From: Toxorhynchites rutilus septentrionalis
Taxonomy: Eukaryota; Arthropoda; Insecta; Diptera; Culicidae
Direction of reading: 5' to 3'
NCBI RefSeq assembly: GCF_029784135.1
Contig: NC_073745.1
Span: 239,478,191 to 239,542,190, forward strand
DNA: 64,000 nt
The notes under the pieces are model-generated. The model did not search any database. It was not told the origin of the DNA and saw only the letters and a list, made by a program, of their open reading frames with translations. Positions 44,051 through 55,397 of the stretch are shown here, piece after piece. The position numbers and the translations under genes are program-made. Every line of letters begins with the position of its first letter. Positions within the stretch are counted from its first letter, which is position 1.

Positions 44051-44490
44051 CTTCTTAGAATTACCTGCTCTGTTCTCTATATCGAATTATATTTGTTCAT
44101 ATTCAGATGATGGAAAAACTTTGCGAAGCAGATTCAGATTTTTGGAAATTTTATCGAAGAAATTGTCACATTCCAGATCGAAATTTAGTTTAACAATTAC
44201 GTAGCTATCAGGGATCCAACATTGAGTCGCTGCCATTCCGTCGCCCACATAATGTTCATCGTACAAAAATGCTACCAACAGGTCTGGTACTACCAGTACT
44301 ACCACTACACTCTAGAAATCAGCTAGAACTAGGCTAGATTCCATTTTTTCCTTTTTTTTTCAATATAGTCCAACATAGTATCGTAGTAATTTTTCACAGG
44401 TATTATGAAAACTAGCCTCCTATATTCAGTCTGAATTAACAAGACTATTAAAACACCAATAATATCATCAAAATAGCAGAAAAACCAATA

Positions 44491-45530
44491 TGCGTAGGAC
44501 TATTGTTGATTTAGTGATCATTTGTTTGAAGTTGAATCTGAATCCATTCTGAATGAATGAATTAATGAATATTTGAGGAAATTCGAAAACGAGAGCGTTA
44601 CGTTGGAGGCACAAGATTTTATGCATCCAATATTGGATACGAAAATATTCTACTGATGGGAAAGAATAATCTTCAGAAGCTTTCCCGTTAATTGCACTTG
44701 ATGAAAAATCACAAATCGAAATGCATTGATCGCAGTATTATATGAATAGAAAACATTAAAATAAACTCTTTCGCTTGAATGTAATTTTCAATTCCAAGGG
44801 GAACTGGCAGATTATTTTTCAGCAACGATAACATCTTTCCAGATTCTTCTCGATGCTGGATAACAATCAAACGAAAAGAGTCGCGCGCGTGTATATATAT
44901 GTGTGTGTGTGTGTGTGTGTGATGGCTGCTTCGATGCCTCAAGCGGAACCGTTTTTCGATACTGGTACTTTCTTGGTCGCCTTTTCAGTGGCATCACTCT
45001 CCTCCTGATGGATTCCCTTCTGGCCTAAAGTACACAAACAGGCTCTTGGTGACACCGTTCATCAGCGCTTTCATGATGAACGAAGTTAGCTTCACCACAA
45101 CAGCGACAACATGCTCCAATCGCTGTTAAATTATAACTGAGTGGATTTCTGAGCGACGCTCGCTAATATACCGATTGGTAACAAGCATATAACGCGTAGA
45201 CACTTTATTTTTCGAATGAAGTGTTTGTCATACGATTTCGTTCAGTTGTTTAGGAGTTTTTTTTTTTTTTTTTTTTTCTGTATTATAGTGACTTTCAACG
45301 CTTCTGGCTGGTTCGTCACTTTTACCTTCCATTTTGGAAGAATGTCGGGAGTGAGAATTGAACTCGTGATCTTGAGCGTGAGAAGTATGGATGTGACCTC
45401 CACGCCAGATCGGCTCCACAGTGTTTAGGAGTTATTAACGCTCAAAATCTCGGTCTCCAGCGTAACGCTTTCGTTTTCGAAACTTTGATTTTACACTCCA
45501 GTATAGAAATGAAAGATGTAATCCTAGGTC
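44491..45530 (+). mobile_element. GACGTAG-ended element related to the foldback element at 2-6 kb
   Basis: GCGTAGGACTATTGTTGATT at the left and GAAAGATGTAATCCTAGGTC at the right. The left part matches 2083-2480 and the complement of 5930-6430. 45.14-45.25 kb preserves the empty Harbinger site sequence. A (GT)n microsatellite is at 44890-44920. A SINE is inserted at 45257-45421. Confidence 0.6.
45257..45421 (-). mobile_element. tRNA-derived SINE, Feilai-like family
   Basis: TGTTTAGGAG duplicated at 45247-45256 and 45422-45431. Poly-T of over 20 (poly-A tail), body with CAACGCTTCTGGCTGGTTCG, B-box complement GAATTGAACTCGTGATC. Nearly identical to the copy at 58244. Confidence 0.85.
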
Positions 45531-46060
45531 ACAAAAAAACTGGGTGTACATCGTTTGTTTTAACATGGCAATAAATGTTTGAAAGGCCACCAACTGTTAT
45601 CTGGTGAAAAGCAACCATAGCTTGAGGAATGGTTTTACAAATTAGTCACGTAGTACAACAGGAAATTTCTCAAGTGAAATCCAAATTCAAATTCGAAAAT
45701 AAATACACGATGAAACAAATTTTGCCCTGGTTCTTCCTATGATTTTTTATTAGTCTTTCAAAACTAAACGTCTCCGAGTTCTAACTCTTTTCATCTTGAT
45801 AAGAAAGAGAGAAACGCTATTTAGAATTTTTGAAAATCTGATTTTCAAGGGTATTCCTATATTTAACTCAAATAAAATAAATAGGTTACCACGAAGACAC
45901 AGGTTTTACCAATGCATTACTATGAATAGATCCAAAATATGATAAGAATTATGCCTACACCCAAATTTAATTTTTAGCACATGTTTCAGTATCCCGATTT
46001 ATTACATTAAATGAGCCTAAAAATAACAGAAACTGTGCTACCTTCAAATACTGGTATGAA

Positions 46061-46125
46061 ATTTCGTTTCGTTTCGTTCTTTGTTTTTAAGAGGCTTTCA
46101 AATTTGAAGTTCATTCGCCTCTAGT
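46061..46125 (-). mobile_element. 3' terminal fragment of the RNase H LINE family
   Basis: On the minus strand CTAGAGGCGAATGAAC, then AAGCCTCTTAAAAACAAAG and a (GAAAC)n tail. Same 3' end as the LINE at 9471 with about 10% differences and a different tail repeat. Confidence 0.7.
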
Positions 46126-46137
46126 ATAACATATGGT

Positions 46138-46413
46138 GTGCTCCCGTGGCCGAGTGGTTAGCGTCAAACCTAACATACCGGGGGTTCGGGTTCGATTCCC
46201 GTTCAGGTCGGGAGAATGTTTCGTCCGAGAAAGTTCCTTCGACTTGCACTGAGGTCACGCGTATTCTACAGCTTGCCACTCAGAATACATTCAAGGCGTG
46301 TTATCTGGCATAGAAATCTCAACTAAGTACTAATAAAAATGACGCACGTAATACTACGTTGAGAAGGCGAAGTTCCTCTAGGTACGTTAGTCCCATTTAA
46401 GAAGAACAAGAAG
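46138..46413 (+). mobile_element. tRNA-derived SINE, (GAA)n-tailed family
   Basis: ATAACATATGGT duplicated exactly on both sides (46126-46137 and 46414-46425). The head GTGCTCCCGTGGCCGAGTGG with both polymerase III boxes is intact, and the tail is AAGAAGAACAAGAAG. The best preserved copy of this family in the window. Confidence 0.9.
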
Positions 46414-46591
46414 ATAACATATGGTAGGGCAATATAAGATCAATATGAGCGAGCGAAACAAGAGACACATTGCTACACCCTTCAGCGCATGAAAAAGGAT
46501 TTTTTCCTGCTGAAGATGAAATGTTTACTGCCAATGCAAGTTTGGGTGTAATGCTACTTTTCGAAAACTACTCTAGAGTGATTTTCATATA

Positions 46592-47873
46592 TTGAGCTGT
46601 CAAAAAAGTCCTGCGGTATTTCCGCGAGGTGTCATTGTAAGCGTGTAGTTCTAGTTGTATTCATTGTATCGAGTCATACTATAGTTTGTTGGAAAGGTAT
46701 TTTTGCGCGCTATAATATAGTCCTTGACAGTTTTGTTTGGTTAAGTCGTTTGTGAGTTATAGTGTCGCAAATATGGAGCAAAATAAAGATAAAATCCGAC
46801 ATATTTTACAGTACTACTATGACAAAGGCAAAAATGCATCTCAAGCTTCCAATAAAATTTGTGCAGTTTATGGACCCGATGCAGTTTCCATTTCCACCGC
46901 ACAACGATGGTTTCAACGTTTTCGTTCTGGTGTAGAGGTCGTCGAAGATGCGCCACGCTCCGAAAGGCCTGTCGTCGAAAATTGCGACAAAATCGCTGAA
47001 TTAGCCGAGAAAGACCGGCATAGTAGCAGCCGTAGCATCGGCCAAGAGCTGGGGATAAGTCATCAAACCGTTATTAACCATTTGATAAAGCTTGGATTCA
47101 CAAAGAAGCTCGATGTATGGGTGCCACACACGTTGACGCAAAAAAACATCTTTGACCGTATCGACGCATGTGAATCGCTGCTGAATCGCAACGAAATCGA
47201 CCCGTTTCTGAAGCGGATGGTGACTGGCGATGAAAAGTGGGTCACTTACGACAACGTGAAGCGCAAACGGTCGTGGTCGAAGAACGCTGAAGCGGCTCAG
47301 ACGGTGGCCAAGCACTCATTAACGGCCAGGAAGGTTCTGCTGTGTGTTTGGTGGGATTGTCAAGGAATAATCTATTATGAGCTGTTTCCCTATGGCCAAA
47401 CGCTCAATTCGGACCTGTACTGCCAACAACTGGACCGCTTGAAGGTAGCACTCATGAAGAAGAGGCCATCTTTGATAAACAGAGGCCGCATTGTCTTCCA
47501 TCAGGACAACGCCCGGCCACACACTTCTTTGGTGACGCGCCAGAAGCTCCGGGAGCTCGGATGGGAGGTTCTTTTGCATCCGCCGTATAGTCCGGACCTT
47601 GCACCAAGGGACAACCACCTGTTTTTGTCCATGGCGAACGAGCTAGGTAGTCAGAAGTTAGCCACAAAAGAGGCCTGTGAAAATTGACTATCCGAGTTTT
47701 TTGCCAATAAGGAAGCGTGCTTCTATAACAGGGGTATTATGAAGTTGGCATCTCGTTGGGAACAAGTCATCGAACAAAACGGCGCATATTTGACTTAAAA
47801 CAAATGATTGTAACTAATTTTATGAACAAATGAAATTTCAAAAAAAATACCGCAGGACTTTTTGACAGCCTAA
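46592..47873 (+). mobile_element. Mariner transposon, full length (1282 bp)
   Basis: Inverted repeats of about 30 bp: TTGAGCTGTCAAAAAAGTCC at the left and TTAGGCTGTCAAAAAGTCCT read from the right, continuing into GCGGTATTT on both. TA outside each end (46590-46591, 47874-47875). Size and ends are those of a mariner; the transposase inside carries one nonsense change. Confidence 0.92.
46773..47798 (+). pseudogene. Mariner transposase with one premature stop
   Basis: The likely start is ATG at 46773 (MEQNKDKIRHILQYYYDKGK); an earlier in-frame ATG at 46737 lacks family similarity. The N-terminal helix-turn-helix motifs include VYGPDAVSISTAQRWFQRF and IGQELGISHQTVINHLIKLG. Catalytic acids: TGDEKW, VFHQDNARPH and, 34 residues after the second Asp, LAPRDNHLF, so DD34D is intact. 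WVPHTL and HPPYSPDLAP are present. A TGA at 47685-47687 stands where the family has Trp (EN-W-LSEFFANK). The same frame continues to a natural stop at 47796-47798 (NGAYLT), so the protein loses about 37 C-terminal residues. I see no other lesion. Confidence 0.9.
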
Positions 47874-47875
47874 TA

Positions 47876-48370
47876 CATATACAATGTAGTCATCGTCGAA
47901 TTTGCTTTCCATTTTTCTGAAAGTTTCTGAAAGTATCTGAAATGAATTATGAAAATCACGCTGAGATTACTTCAAAAAGGCACTGTTTTGGGTGCAATTC
48001 TTGACTGATTTCGGATCTTTTTGAAGCATTGGTAAGACATATCACTGATACCCTTTTCAGTTTTTTGATTCCTTGCTTCTAGAAAAAATGGTCCTCAAAA
48101 CCAGATCTTTAATAAATTTAAAATTATGTACCTCTTTCCATTAAGGCAAAAAGGATTCAACCTCAAGGGCATCCTGTCTTGTGCCGAAGCCCATAAAAAA
48201 TCATAGATTAAACTCATGGCAGAAAAAAAGTTGAATTTTTGTAGAACTGTTTCATTGAAAATAATGACAAAGAAATTTTTTTTTCTTTAGACTCAAAATA
48301 CGGTATGAGTTGATTAAATACGGGATAATCGAAAAAGGTTGAAAAAACGGTACGTTTGGTCAGCCTAGGC
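47876..48370. other. No identifiable feature
   Basis: AT-rich flank of the mariner. No gene or recognised repeat. Confidence 0.35.
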
Positions 48371-48680
48371 AACATGCATGTTTTTGCAATGCCAATTTTT
48401 CCCAGGCTCCTTGGTTTTGTAGGATGTGTTGGGGAAACCGTCAATTGGGCCAATCTAAATGGGGCACTTATTGCAGTTAGCACGTTTAACGTTTCACAGT
48501 AATTGAATTGCTTATCACAGCGAAAATATTTTTTTTTAACTGCGATAAATGCGTAGAAATGTTTCCTATTGATTGATGCAAGCATCTTTCCGATCGGTTA
48601 AGAAATGTTCGAAAATCTTTCATTATTATCTGCATGTTCTGTGTTTAGGTTTTCATTTTACCCGTCAAAAGAAAAAAATA
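48371..48680 (-). repeat. Fragment of a GACGTAG-type element interior
   Basis: Contains TTTTTGCAATGCCAATTTTT and CCCAGGCTCCTTGGTTTTG (110-bp-unit-like) and AATGCGTAGAAATGTTTCC, the module found next to the element end at 7850 and 36660. Confidence 0.4.
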
Positions 48681-48689
48681 ATAATTCAG

Positions 48690-48965
48690 ATTAGGAAATG
48701 AGCGAGTAGGGCGAGAAGCATAGTTCTTTACGAAATCCTGGAGCTTTCTGATATTGGCTTTCCGTAGTAATGGCATTTTTTTTGCAGAAGCTCTGTAGAC
48801 CTGATTTACGAAGTCGGTTGCTCACAGTTCGACTCGTTATGTTGAGGCCCAACTCTTTCTGGATCACCTGATGAGATTTATCGGGATCCGATCGATGTGA
48901 ACGGAAGTTTTTCGAGGCCTTCTGTTTCCGGATTTCCGCTCTACTGTCGCCAACGTTTTATGTTT
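48690..48965 (-). pseudogene. Tc1-type transposase fossil, DNA-binding region
   Basis: On the minus strand: TVERKSGNRRPRKTS, then after a frame change VIQKELGLNITSRTVSNRLR and KSGLQSFCKK. These match the paired-like DNA-binding domain of Tc1 transposases (GRPRKT hook, then helix-turn-helix). No catalytic part is nearby. Confidence 0.65.
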
Positions 48966-49005
48966 TTCATGATTTTCAAAATCGCTCCGATCTAAATACC
49001 ATATT

Positions 49006-50000
49006 GGCGTAGGTCTACGTCTTTCATTTTTGTATCGGGGTGTAAGTTCAAAGTTTTGAAAGCGACAGTGACGCTGGACTGCAAGGTTTTGAACGTTAAT
49101 ACCTCTTTACCGGCTGAATGACGTGCTATAATAATCACTTCATTCGAAAGATAAAATGTCAACGAGTTATATGAAATTGTTTCAATAGCTTAAAAATTGC
49201 TTCGAAAGCAAGCTATTGAAATCATAACAATCTAGCTCATTGATGATGGTTGGTTATCGCAATGTATTCCCGAACACAGACGCAAAATCTAGGAACCTGG
49301 AGAAACTGTCATAGCGAATACATGCAAGCTGTGATTTCCTTTGCTTGCTTGCATTAGTATTTGGAAAACCATAGCGGACACATGCAAGGCGTGAGTAGTC
49401 GCATCAATTTCTATTCTGCTTTCGCATGGAGGTCATGCAAAACTGTTTGCGTGTGAATGCGTCCGAGCGAAGGAATATTCCCTCCCATTTATGCATTCGA
49501 CTTGGTGTTCCCGTGATGTAATCCAATAGCATCAGTTTCTGTCCTGCTTTCGCATGGAACAGTCATGAAAAATTGCCACATCACGATAAAAACGAAATGA
49601 ATTTTATGCAAGGTTATATAGACTTTACTTCTTTTTCACCGTGAAATGGCGCCCTCAGTCATGCGCATGGAGTGATCATGAAAAATCTCGTGTTATTCTA
49701 ACGAAAACAAAAATGAATCATGTATCAAACATCTTCAGTTGCTTTTACAAGGCCACTCAAATTCCAACGGTTCGTTTCGGGACCTCCAACAAGTTCGAAA
49801 GAGTTGAGTTTTATGGTAATAACAATTCCATGCTTATGCTCATCCACCCACACACTAACAAGAAAAACTTTCAGCAATTTTTCAAAATATTCTTTCGTTC
49901 ATTCATTAAGAATTGATTCACATGCAATTTCAAATAAATGATTACCGAGCCAACAGTAGTCCTACGTATACCTTGCGGTTATATCACAGATACCGCCCAC
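49006..50000 (-). mobile_element. GACGTAG-ended non-autonomous element, reverse orientation
   Basis: The left end is GGCGTAGGTCTACGTCTTTC with TATCGGGGTGTAAGTTC. The right end is AGTAGTCCTACGTATACCTT then GCGGTTATATCACAGATACC. These are the same two ends as at 42423-43630, inverted. The interior (49.24-49.7 kb) differs and repeats a CTGCTTTCGCATGGA segment twice, about 130 bases apart. Confidence 0.55.
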
Positions 50001-50336
50001 TTATTGTTTTTTTCTACGATTTCACGGTAGCTCACATTCGCTTTGACTTCGAAATCTATCAGTTCCCGGATTTTCGACTCTGAGTTCATCGCTCAAGCAT
50101 CAAATAAATATACTTAATATCATCTAATATAGTTCGGAAATATCTCACGATACCGAAAACGAAGCTTGACAAACAAACAACACAATGTTTCGGCAAATAT
50201 TTTCAATGAGATCGAATGAACCAGCCTTGTTAACTTTTTATTTTTCGACAGCAAATCGATGATCTACTCTTGTTGGAAAATTCACTTCTAGGTTAAAAAG
50301 ACTCGAAAAACATTCGAAAATTTTATTTTGAGTTAC

Positions 50337-51131
50337 TGTATGGGAAAGTCGGGAAAGACGGACAGGGCGGGTAAGATGGACACTCATGATGTACAAACAT
50401 GCAATACAGTATATCAATACCTTTTATCGGATCAGCGCTAATTCTCGCTTTTACTCCAGAAATACGGTCACTTCACCGAAGGGAAAGACGAACATTGTTG
50501 TGTTTAATTCCAACATTCCGAGAACAACACTCATACGGCATCACAAAAATTCAATTTAATCCACAACAGCTAGGACCATTCCCGACAGGTGTCAGCATGA
50601 ACAAGAAGATTCTAATGGAAATAACAGAATCGTTGTACGTATCGACATCTCCTCGACCTAAAAAGAAAATTCTTTGGGAAGTCCATAATGGAAGTTAAAA
50701 AAATGGCTTTCGAATGACGGAAAAAGACGCACTGAAGCATTCGTAAACCAAATCAGATGGATAGAAAAGTCCAGCTAAGCGGTTTTTAAAACGTAATCCG
50801 AATGTATCATTCTGGATGCCGGAAGCTATTTAAGGCATGAAAAAATGAGAAGAATTTTAAAACCCTTCTAGGTGATTTTAGTCGATCATTGGTAAGCCCT
50901 TTTTGAAGACTTTAAAAACCTGTTGAGTACATCAACTTGAATTTCAAAATATAACTTTTCAGTTAGAGTCCATCTTTCCCGACTAAAGATGTCGAACACA
51001 TCAATTTAGCGAAAATGTTTGCCTCAGAAACAATTTTATTACTAACAGAGACATAGACTATCGATTCGTAGTGAAGTAAAAAATCAACTTTTACTTATGG
51101 TGTTCGTCTTTACTCCCCCTCCCGTATGCCG
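50337..51131. mobile_element. Possible TIR element (about 0.8 kb)
   Basis: CTGTATGGGAAAGTCGGGAA then AGACGGAC at the left; CGTCTTTACTCCCCCTCCCG then TATGCCG at the right is its imperfect complement. A 99-codon plus frame (50399-50698) has no recognisable domain. No target duplication identified. Confidence 0.35.
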
Positions 51132-52610
51132 TACAGCTTTTTGGAATGGAAAATACACCATTCGGAATTTTGGAATGAAAAACCGAAATCTCGTTCAAAT
51201 GAAAAAGACAAAGAATTATCTTTCGAATAAAGTTAAATTCATGGGAATAAACACATTCTATCTGTGTTTTTTTTTAAATTTGAAATTTTATGTTTCCATG
51301 AAACACACATTTTGTATTCTATAATTCCAATGGAATAATTTATCGAAGTTTAAGATTTATTGGGAATCTTCAATGATTCGGAATGCTTCAACACAGTTTA
51401 TTCTATTTGAAACTGGAGCGTTTGCCTGCTGCAAAAGGGAATTTAAATTCAAATGGATTCCAGATTTCACCCACACGCACACACAAACACACACATCGAT
51501 GGGAAGCAGCCCGATGCAACAAGATTGCTTCTTTCGGGTTCGGTCGACCCACAGGATGGTGGTGCAAACCGCAGGTCAGACACGCCATCTATCGGATCTT
51601 CTGTCGGGAAATGAATGGGATTAATCTCTCACTGAGAGATGCACACCGATCCTCTTCCGACGCTCGTTCCGTCCACCCGCTTGGTCAACATATATTTCCC
51701 AGCGGCTCGGTGTTACTATTTGCTATGAATACAAATTCTGATTGTACGGTTTCAGATGCAGAAGATTGCTGTTCCAACGGTTCCAACGGAGTGTGGTATG
51801 GACGGAGTGACGAACAACGAACACCTGATGGTTGGCTAAATGAGAATTATGCATTCGGAGCTCGGGAGTCTGGTTCTGGCATGTAATTAATTCCGTTGGC
51901 GGGGCGGAGGCGAGGTGAAGGATTAAAGTTCGAACATAACCTTAAATTTGACGTTTGACTGATGAATGAGTGACACACAGGCACAAATGGGATGGTATCT
52001 GCATGTATGCAGCCCACAATTCTGGGGCATTCAAAATTGGAAAATAACTTACTGATTCTCTCACCTCAATTTTTTATCCTACATGAGCAATAACATTTTT
52101 TGCATCAATTGACGACGTTTGCGTGTGAAGTATATTTCTGAAAATTTTACATCCCCTGAGAACTTGTTTTGTTTCTAATCATTCTCGAGTTATAGGGGAG
52201 GTGGGGGTAAAACGGACATGTTAAGAAGAACTTAAATTATATCTTTGGAAACTCATGTTTCCCAAAATTTTGCAGTTTATTGCAATTCAATATACTGTTT
52301 TTCTATCTTATTGGCCAAATATTTTACAAAAAAGTGTTTTTCAATCGTTTTACTAGAATTAAAACAGACTGAAAAGTACAAAATTTTTTTCGATGCGGGT
52401 ATAATGGACATGTAGTGGGAGTAATATGGACAGGATGGTAAAATATGAAGCGTAGAAGTTTGTCGATCGCGATCACGATTGAACTTTTTCCGAGTCAGTC
52501 GAGTTAGCTATATTCCGGAAATCATATTTAAATCAATATTACAAAGAAGAAGCCAAGTTCACGGCAATCACCACCATTATGTGCTTTATTTTATTTTGAA
52601 GTTCTATGCC
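51132..52610. other. Mixed unique and repeat DNA, no gene confirmed
   Basis: 51.45-51.9 kb is GC-richer, starts with a (AC)n microsatellite (51467-51502), and holds a 167-codon plus frame (51383-51886) with low-complexity, domain-free sequence; it is not supported as a gene. 52.2-52.45 kb has three spaced GG(A)CATG motifs preceded by GGGTAAAA, GGGTATAA and GGAGTAAT, a dispersed-repeat signature. Confidence 0.35.
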
Positions 52611-52612
52611 TC

Positions 52613-54236
52613 TTAGGCCGTCCGCACCGTCTTCTTCGTCTTCATCTCAGCTGTCAAACTTGAGCTGACAGGTATCGTTAATTTTTGTTTGTCATCTTTG
52701 AATCGCAGAACCTGACTCTGGAGCTTTTGTGAAGCGACAAAGACAATGGATTCTCATATGGAATGAACACACTTTCGAAATAAACGTTATGAATAAAAAA
52801 TAATTGAAAATCCCATTTATCACTACTGGTGAAACAATCTTAATCGTAAATGGTGTCTAAAAATTATTTTATATAATAATAATTAGTTTTTGAAGGATTA
52901 TCAGATAAAATGTAGAAAAAAGATTAAATTAAGTTCAGCATCATGTGTTTCAAATTATTAAATAATGCCAAATAAAATTATTAATTACGATTTCAACGAT
53001 TGAAAACTGCCTTCATGCCTGCCAATCTGATAGAGGTTGTAATTTGTCCTAAAACACTAATGTTGCCTCAGATATCGACACCGTAAAATTTCTTTGACGA
53101 ATCAGTTGAACGAACCAGGGATACCAGGTTTGGAGATTAATCTGTTCACATGGTTTTTCAATTTGTAGCAAAGATTTTTAAAACCGTCAATTTAAAATTT
53201 TTCCGCACATGAAATATATAAGTAAAATGGTGTAGTTTATTGAAAATATTCATTCTGCTTAAAACTAATATTTTTGTTCAGCAACAGAGTAGTGAAATTA
53301 TTCGATACGTGAGCCATCGAAGCGTTACACGAATGGGTTAATATAGAAATAGGATATTGCAACAGAAACAGACTTACAATTTGTCGAAGTAAATTGTTCA
53401 TAAGAAAAATGTTTAAAAAATTTTAGTAATTAAAAGTTGTGGTTACAAAATATAAAATATGTTCTATGAGTCGATTAACCATTTGCGCTCAAATGTCTGC
53501 TCTCAGTCGCCACAGCAAGCAGGTTTACTAATATTATATTTTAGGCAACCATATATAAGTTTACACATTTTTCTGAATAAATCTTAATGTCTCGTAAAAC
53601 TGTTCACGAGTCAACAATACGGAGCTCTTATAAATAAAAGATAACGGTACAAAACAATAGATTATTAACCTGTGAACATAAGAGGATAGCCACGATACTG
53701 GGATTCTCCTTCGTGAGTAGAATTCAGTAATTTATATAAAACATCAGATTAAGACATACTGTTCACTAAATACTTATCTAAAGCTTACAAACAAGAAAGA
53801 TTTTCGTTATTTTTCATTTCAAGAGAGATTATTGCCGACCAGTACGACACCCATATAAAAATTTATTACGACCGCAAAAAGTTAATATTTGTATGCAAAT
53901 AAAACATGTAAAATTTTTTTTTTAAGTAAAACGGTTTCATTGTGATTCAACGTAAAAATAATACAGGCTTGCCATTTTGTGGAGGCGATCGTTTTTGGAT
54001 TTATATTGTTCATGATGTAGTGTGTTCTCCAAGTCACATATCCCAATCAATATTTTTCTAGAATATATTATGTCAACCATTTTGCAGCGGCAACTCGACA
54101 TGCTAGGTTGCATCCAACAGGTTTAGTCAACCTTGTCAACCTTGCCTCGTATGCGGACTCCCAATTGATTTCACATGCTTTCAACCTTCGTCAAGTTAAA
54201 GTTGGTTTTCAGTTGAACCGTGTGCGGACGGCCCAA
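52613..54236. mobile_element. Possible TIR element with GGCCGTCCGCAC ends (1.6 kb)
   Basis: AGGCCGTCCGCACCGTC at the left and GTGTGCGGACGGCCC at the right form short inverted repeats. Subterminal similarity (AGCTGTCAAACTTGAGCTGA and TTCAACCTTCGTCAAG) is weak. AT-rich, non-coding interior. No target duplication visible. Confidence 0.4.
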
Positions 54237-54471
54237 AACACTGTGTACTAGATATGGGCAAAAAGGTTCATTTCAGTGAGCGGCTCAGAACCGTGCGATC
54301 AATGAAAAGAGCCGGCTCATTTGAGTGGTTCGACGGCTCTTTTCAAGAACAGGATATTCGGATATGTAAAAAATGGAAGACGTAATAAATAATGTTCAAA
54401 ACAATAATCAGTGCAGAAAATAGTAAAAATATTACTTTACTAAAATAACGCTTAAAAAATTAGGGATCATT

Positions 54472-55262
54472 GAAACACTGCCCATCGACCATTATTTTAT
54501 TTTTTCAGACAGTCTCAGCTCAATAAAGGCAATCCGCTCAATGAAAGTTGATAAACGCCCATCTTATTTCCTAACAAGAATAAGACAACTATTGAGTGTT
54601 TTGGTCGAAAAATTATTCAAGATTACCTTAGCATGGGTTCCCTCTCATTGCTCGATTCCGGGGAATGAGAAGGCGGACTCGCTAGCTAAGGTGGGTGCTT
54701 CAGAAGGCACACTTTTTGAAAGGCAAATTGCTTATAACGAATTTTTTCACATTCCTCGTCAGCACACACTCGTTAGTTGGCAGCGCATGTGGAGTGAAGA
54801 TGAGTTCGTTCGTTGGTTACACACGATTATCCCTAAGGTCTCGACGAGTGCATGGTTCAAGGGATTGAATGTAGGTCGTGATTTCATTCGCGTGATATCT
54901 CGGCTTATGTCCAATCACTACAACATAAACGCGCATCTCTATCGCATTGGGCTCGCAGCAAACAATCTTTGTGATTGTGGCGATGGCTACCACGACATCG
55001 AGCATGTTGTCTGGTCGTGTACCCGGTTCCATGCTGCTCGCAAAAAACTTCCAATTAAACTTATCAACCAGCTTCCATTGGATTCCAAGAACTTTCCTGA
55101 AGTACCATTCAAAACAAAGTTATTTCTGCTTAAATGAAAAAATTCTTCATCGTCTTAGATGATTAACATTATAATTAATTTCATTCCGGACAAAGCAAGA
55201 TTCCGGACATAATTCAATTAATAATTCAATAAATGATGAACGCACCGCACCGCACCGCACCA
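54472..55262 (+). mobile_element. 5'-truncated LINE, RNase H plus 3' UTR, (CACCG)n tail
   Basis: The open frame from about 54472 (LPIDHYFIFSDSLSSIKAI) runs to 55137. It has the third RNase H Asp (FSDS), WVPSHCSIPGNEKADSLA with the last Asp, and a C-terminal LCDCGDGYHDIEHVVWSC metal-binding motif. The first two catalytic acids are lost by truncation. The 3' UTR ends in the tail ACGCACCGCACCGCACCG (about 55240-55260). A different lineage from the LINE at 9471. No internal stops. Confidence 0.8.
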
Positions 55263-55397
55263 TATGATCGAAAGGCAGTTTGGAAAACTCCAATAAATTA
55301 TGTGCAAAGTTAATTTGTTGATTTGACGAAAAACGAACGAAATTTTATTGATTTTTTTGCATCGATTTTAAAAAAGAGTCTATGATAGTATCGTTTG

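Larger units (their letters stand above)
45953..46552. mobile_element. TIR element, ACACCC...GGGTGT family, copy 2, with nested insertions
   Basis: TACACCCAAATTTAA at the left and CAAGTTTGGGTGTA at the right. Shares internal blocks with 19399-20010. Interrupted by a LINE 3' fragment (46061-46125) and a SINE (46138-46413), which account for more than half its length. Confidence 0.55.

Noticed and set aside
44990..45110. Histone H2B-like coding on the plus strand (GACACCGTTCATCAGC and ATGATGAACGAAGTTAGC)
   Set aside because: The match to the H2B HPDTGISSKAMSIMNSF region is short, needs gaps and is not supported by flanking residues.
50399..50698. 99-codon frame as transposase remnant
   Set aside because: Proline-rich with no catalytic or DNA-binding motif I can name; kept only as part of a possible TIR element.
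51383..51886. 167-codon open frame as a host gene
   Set aside because: It starts in a microsatellite-bearing stretch, overlaps an 83-codon frame of equal plausibility, and shows no domain.
54249..54485. hAT-type MITE (ATATGGGCA...TGCCCATCG)
   Set aside because: The inverted match is too short and imperfect, no 8-bp duplication was found, and the right end overlaps the LINE reading frame.
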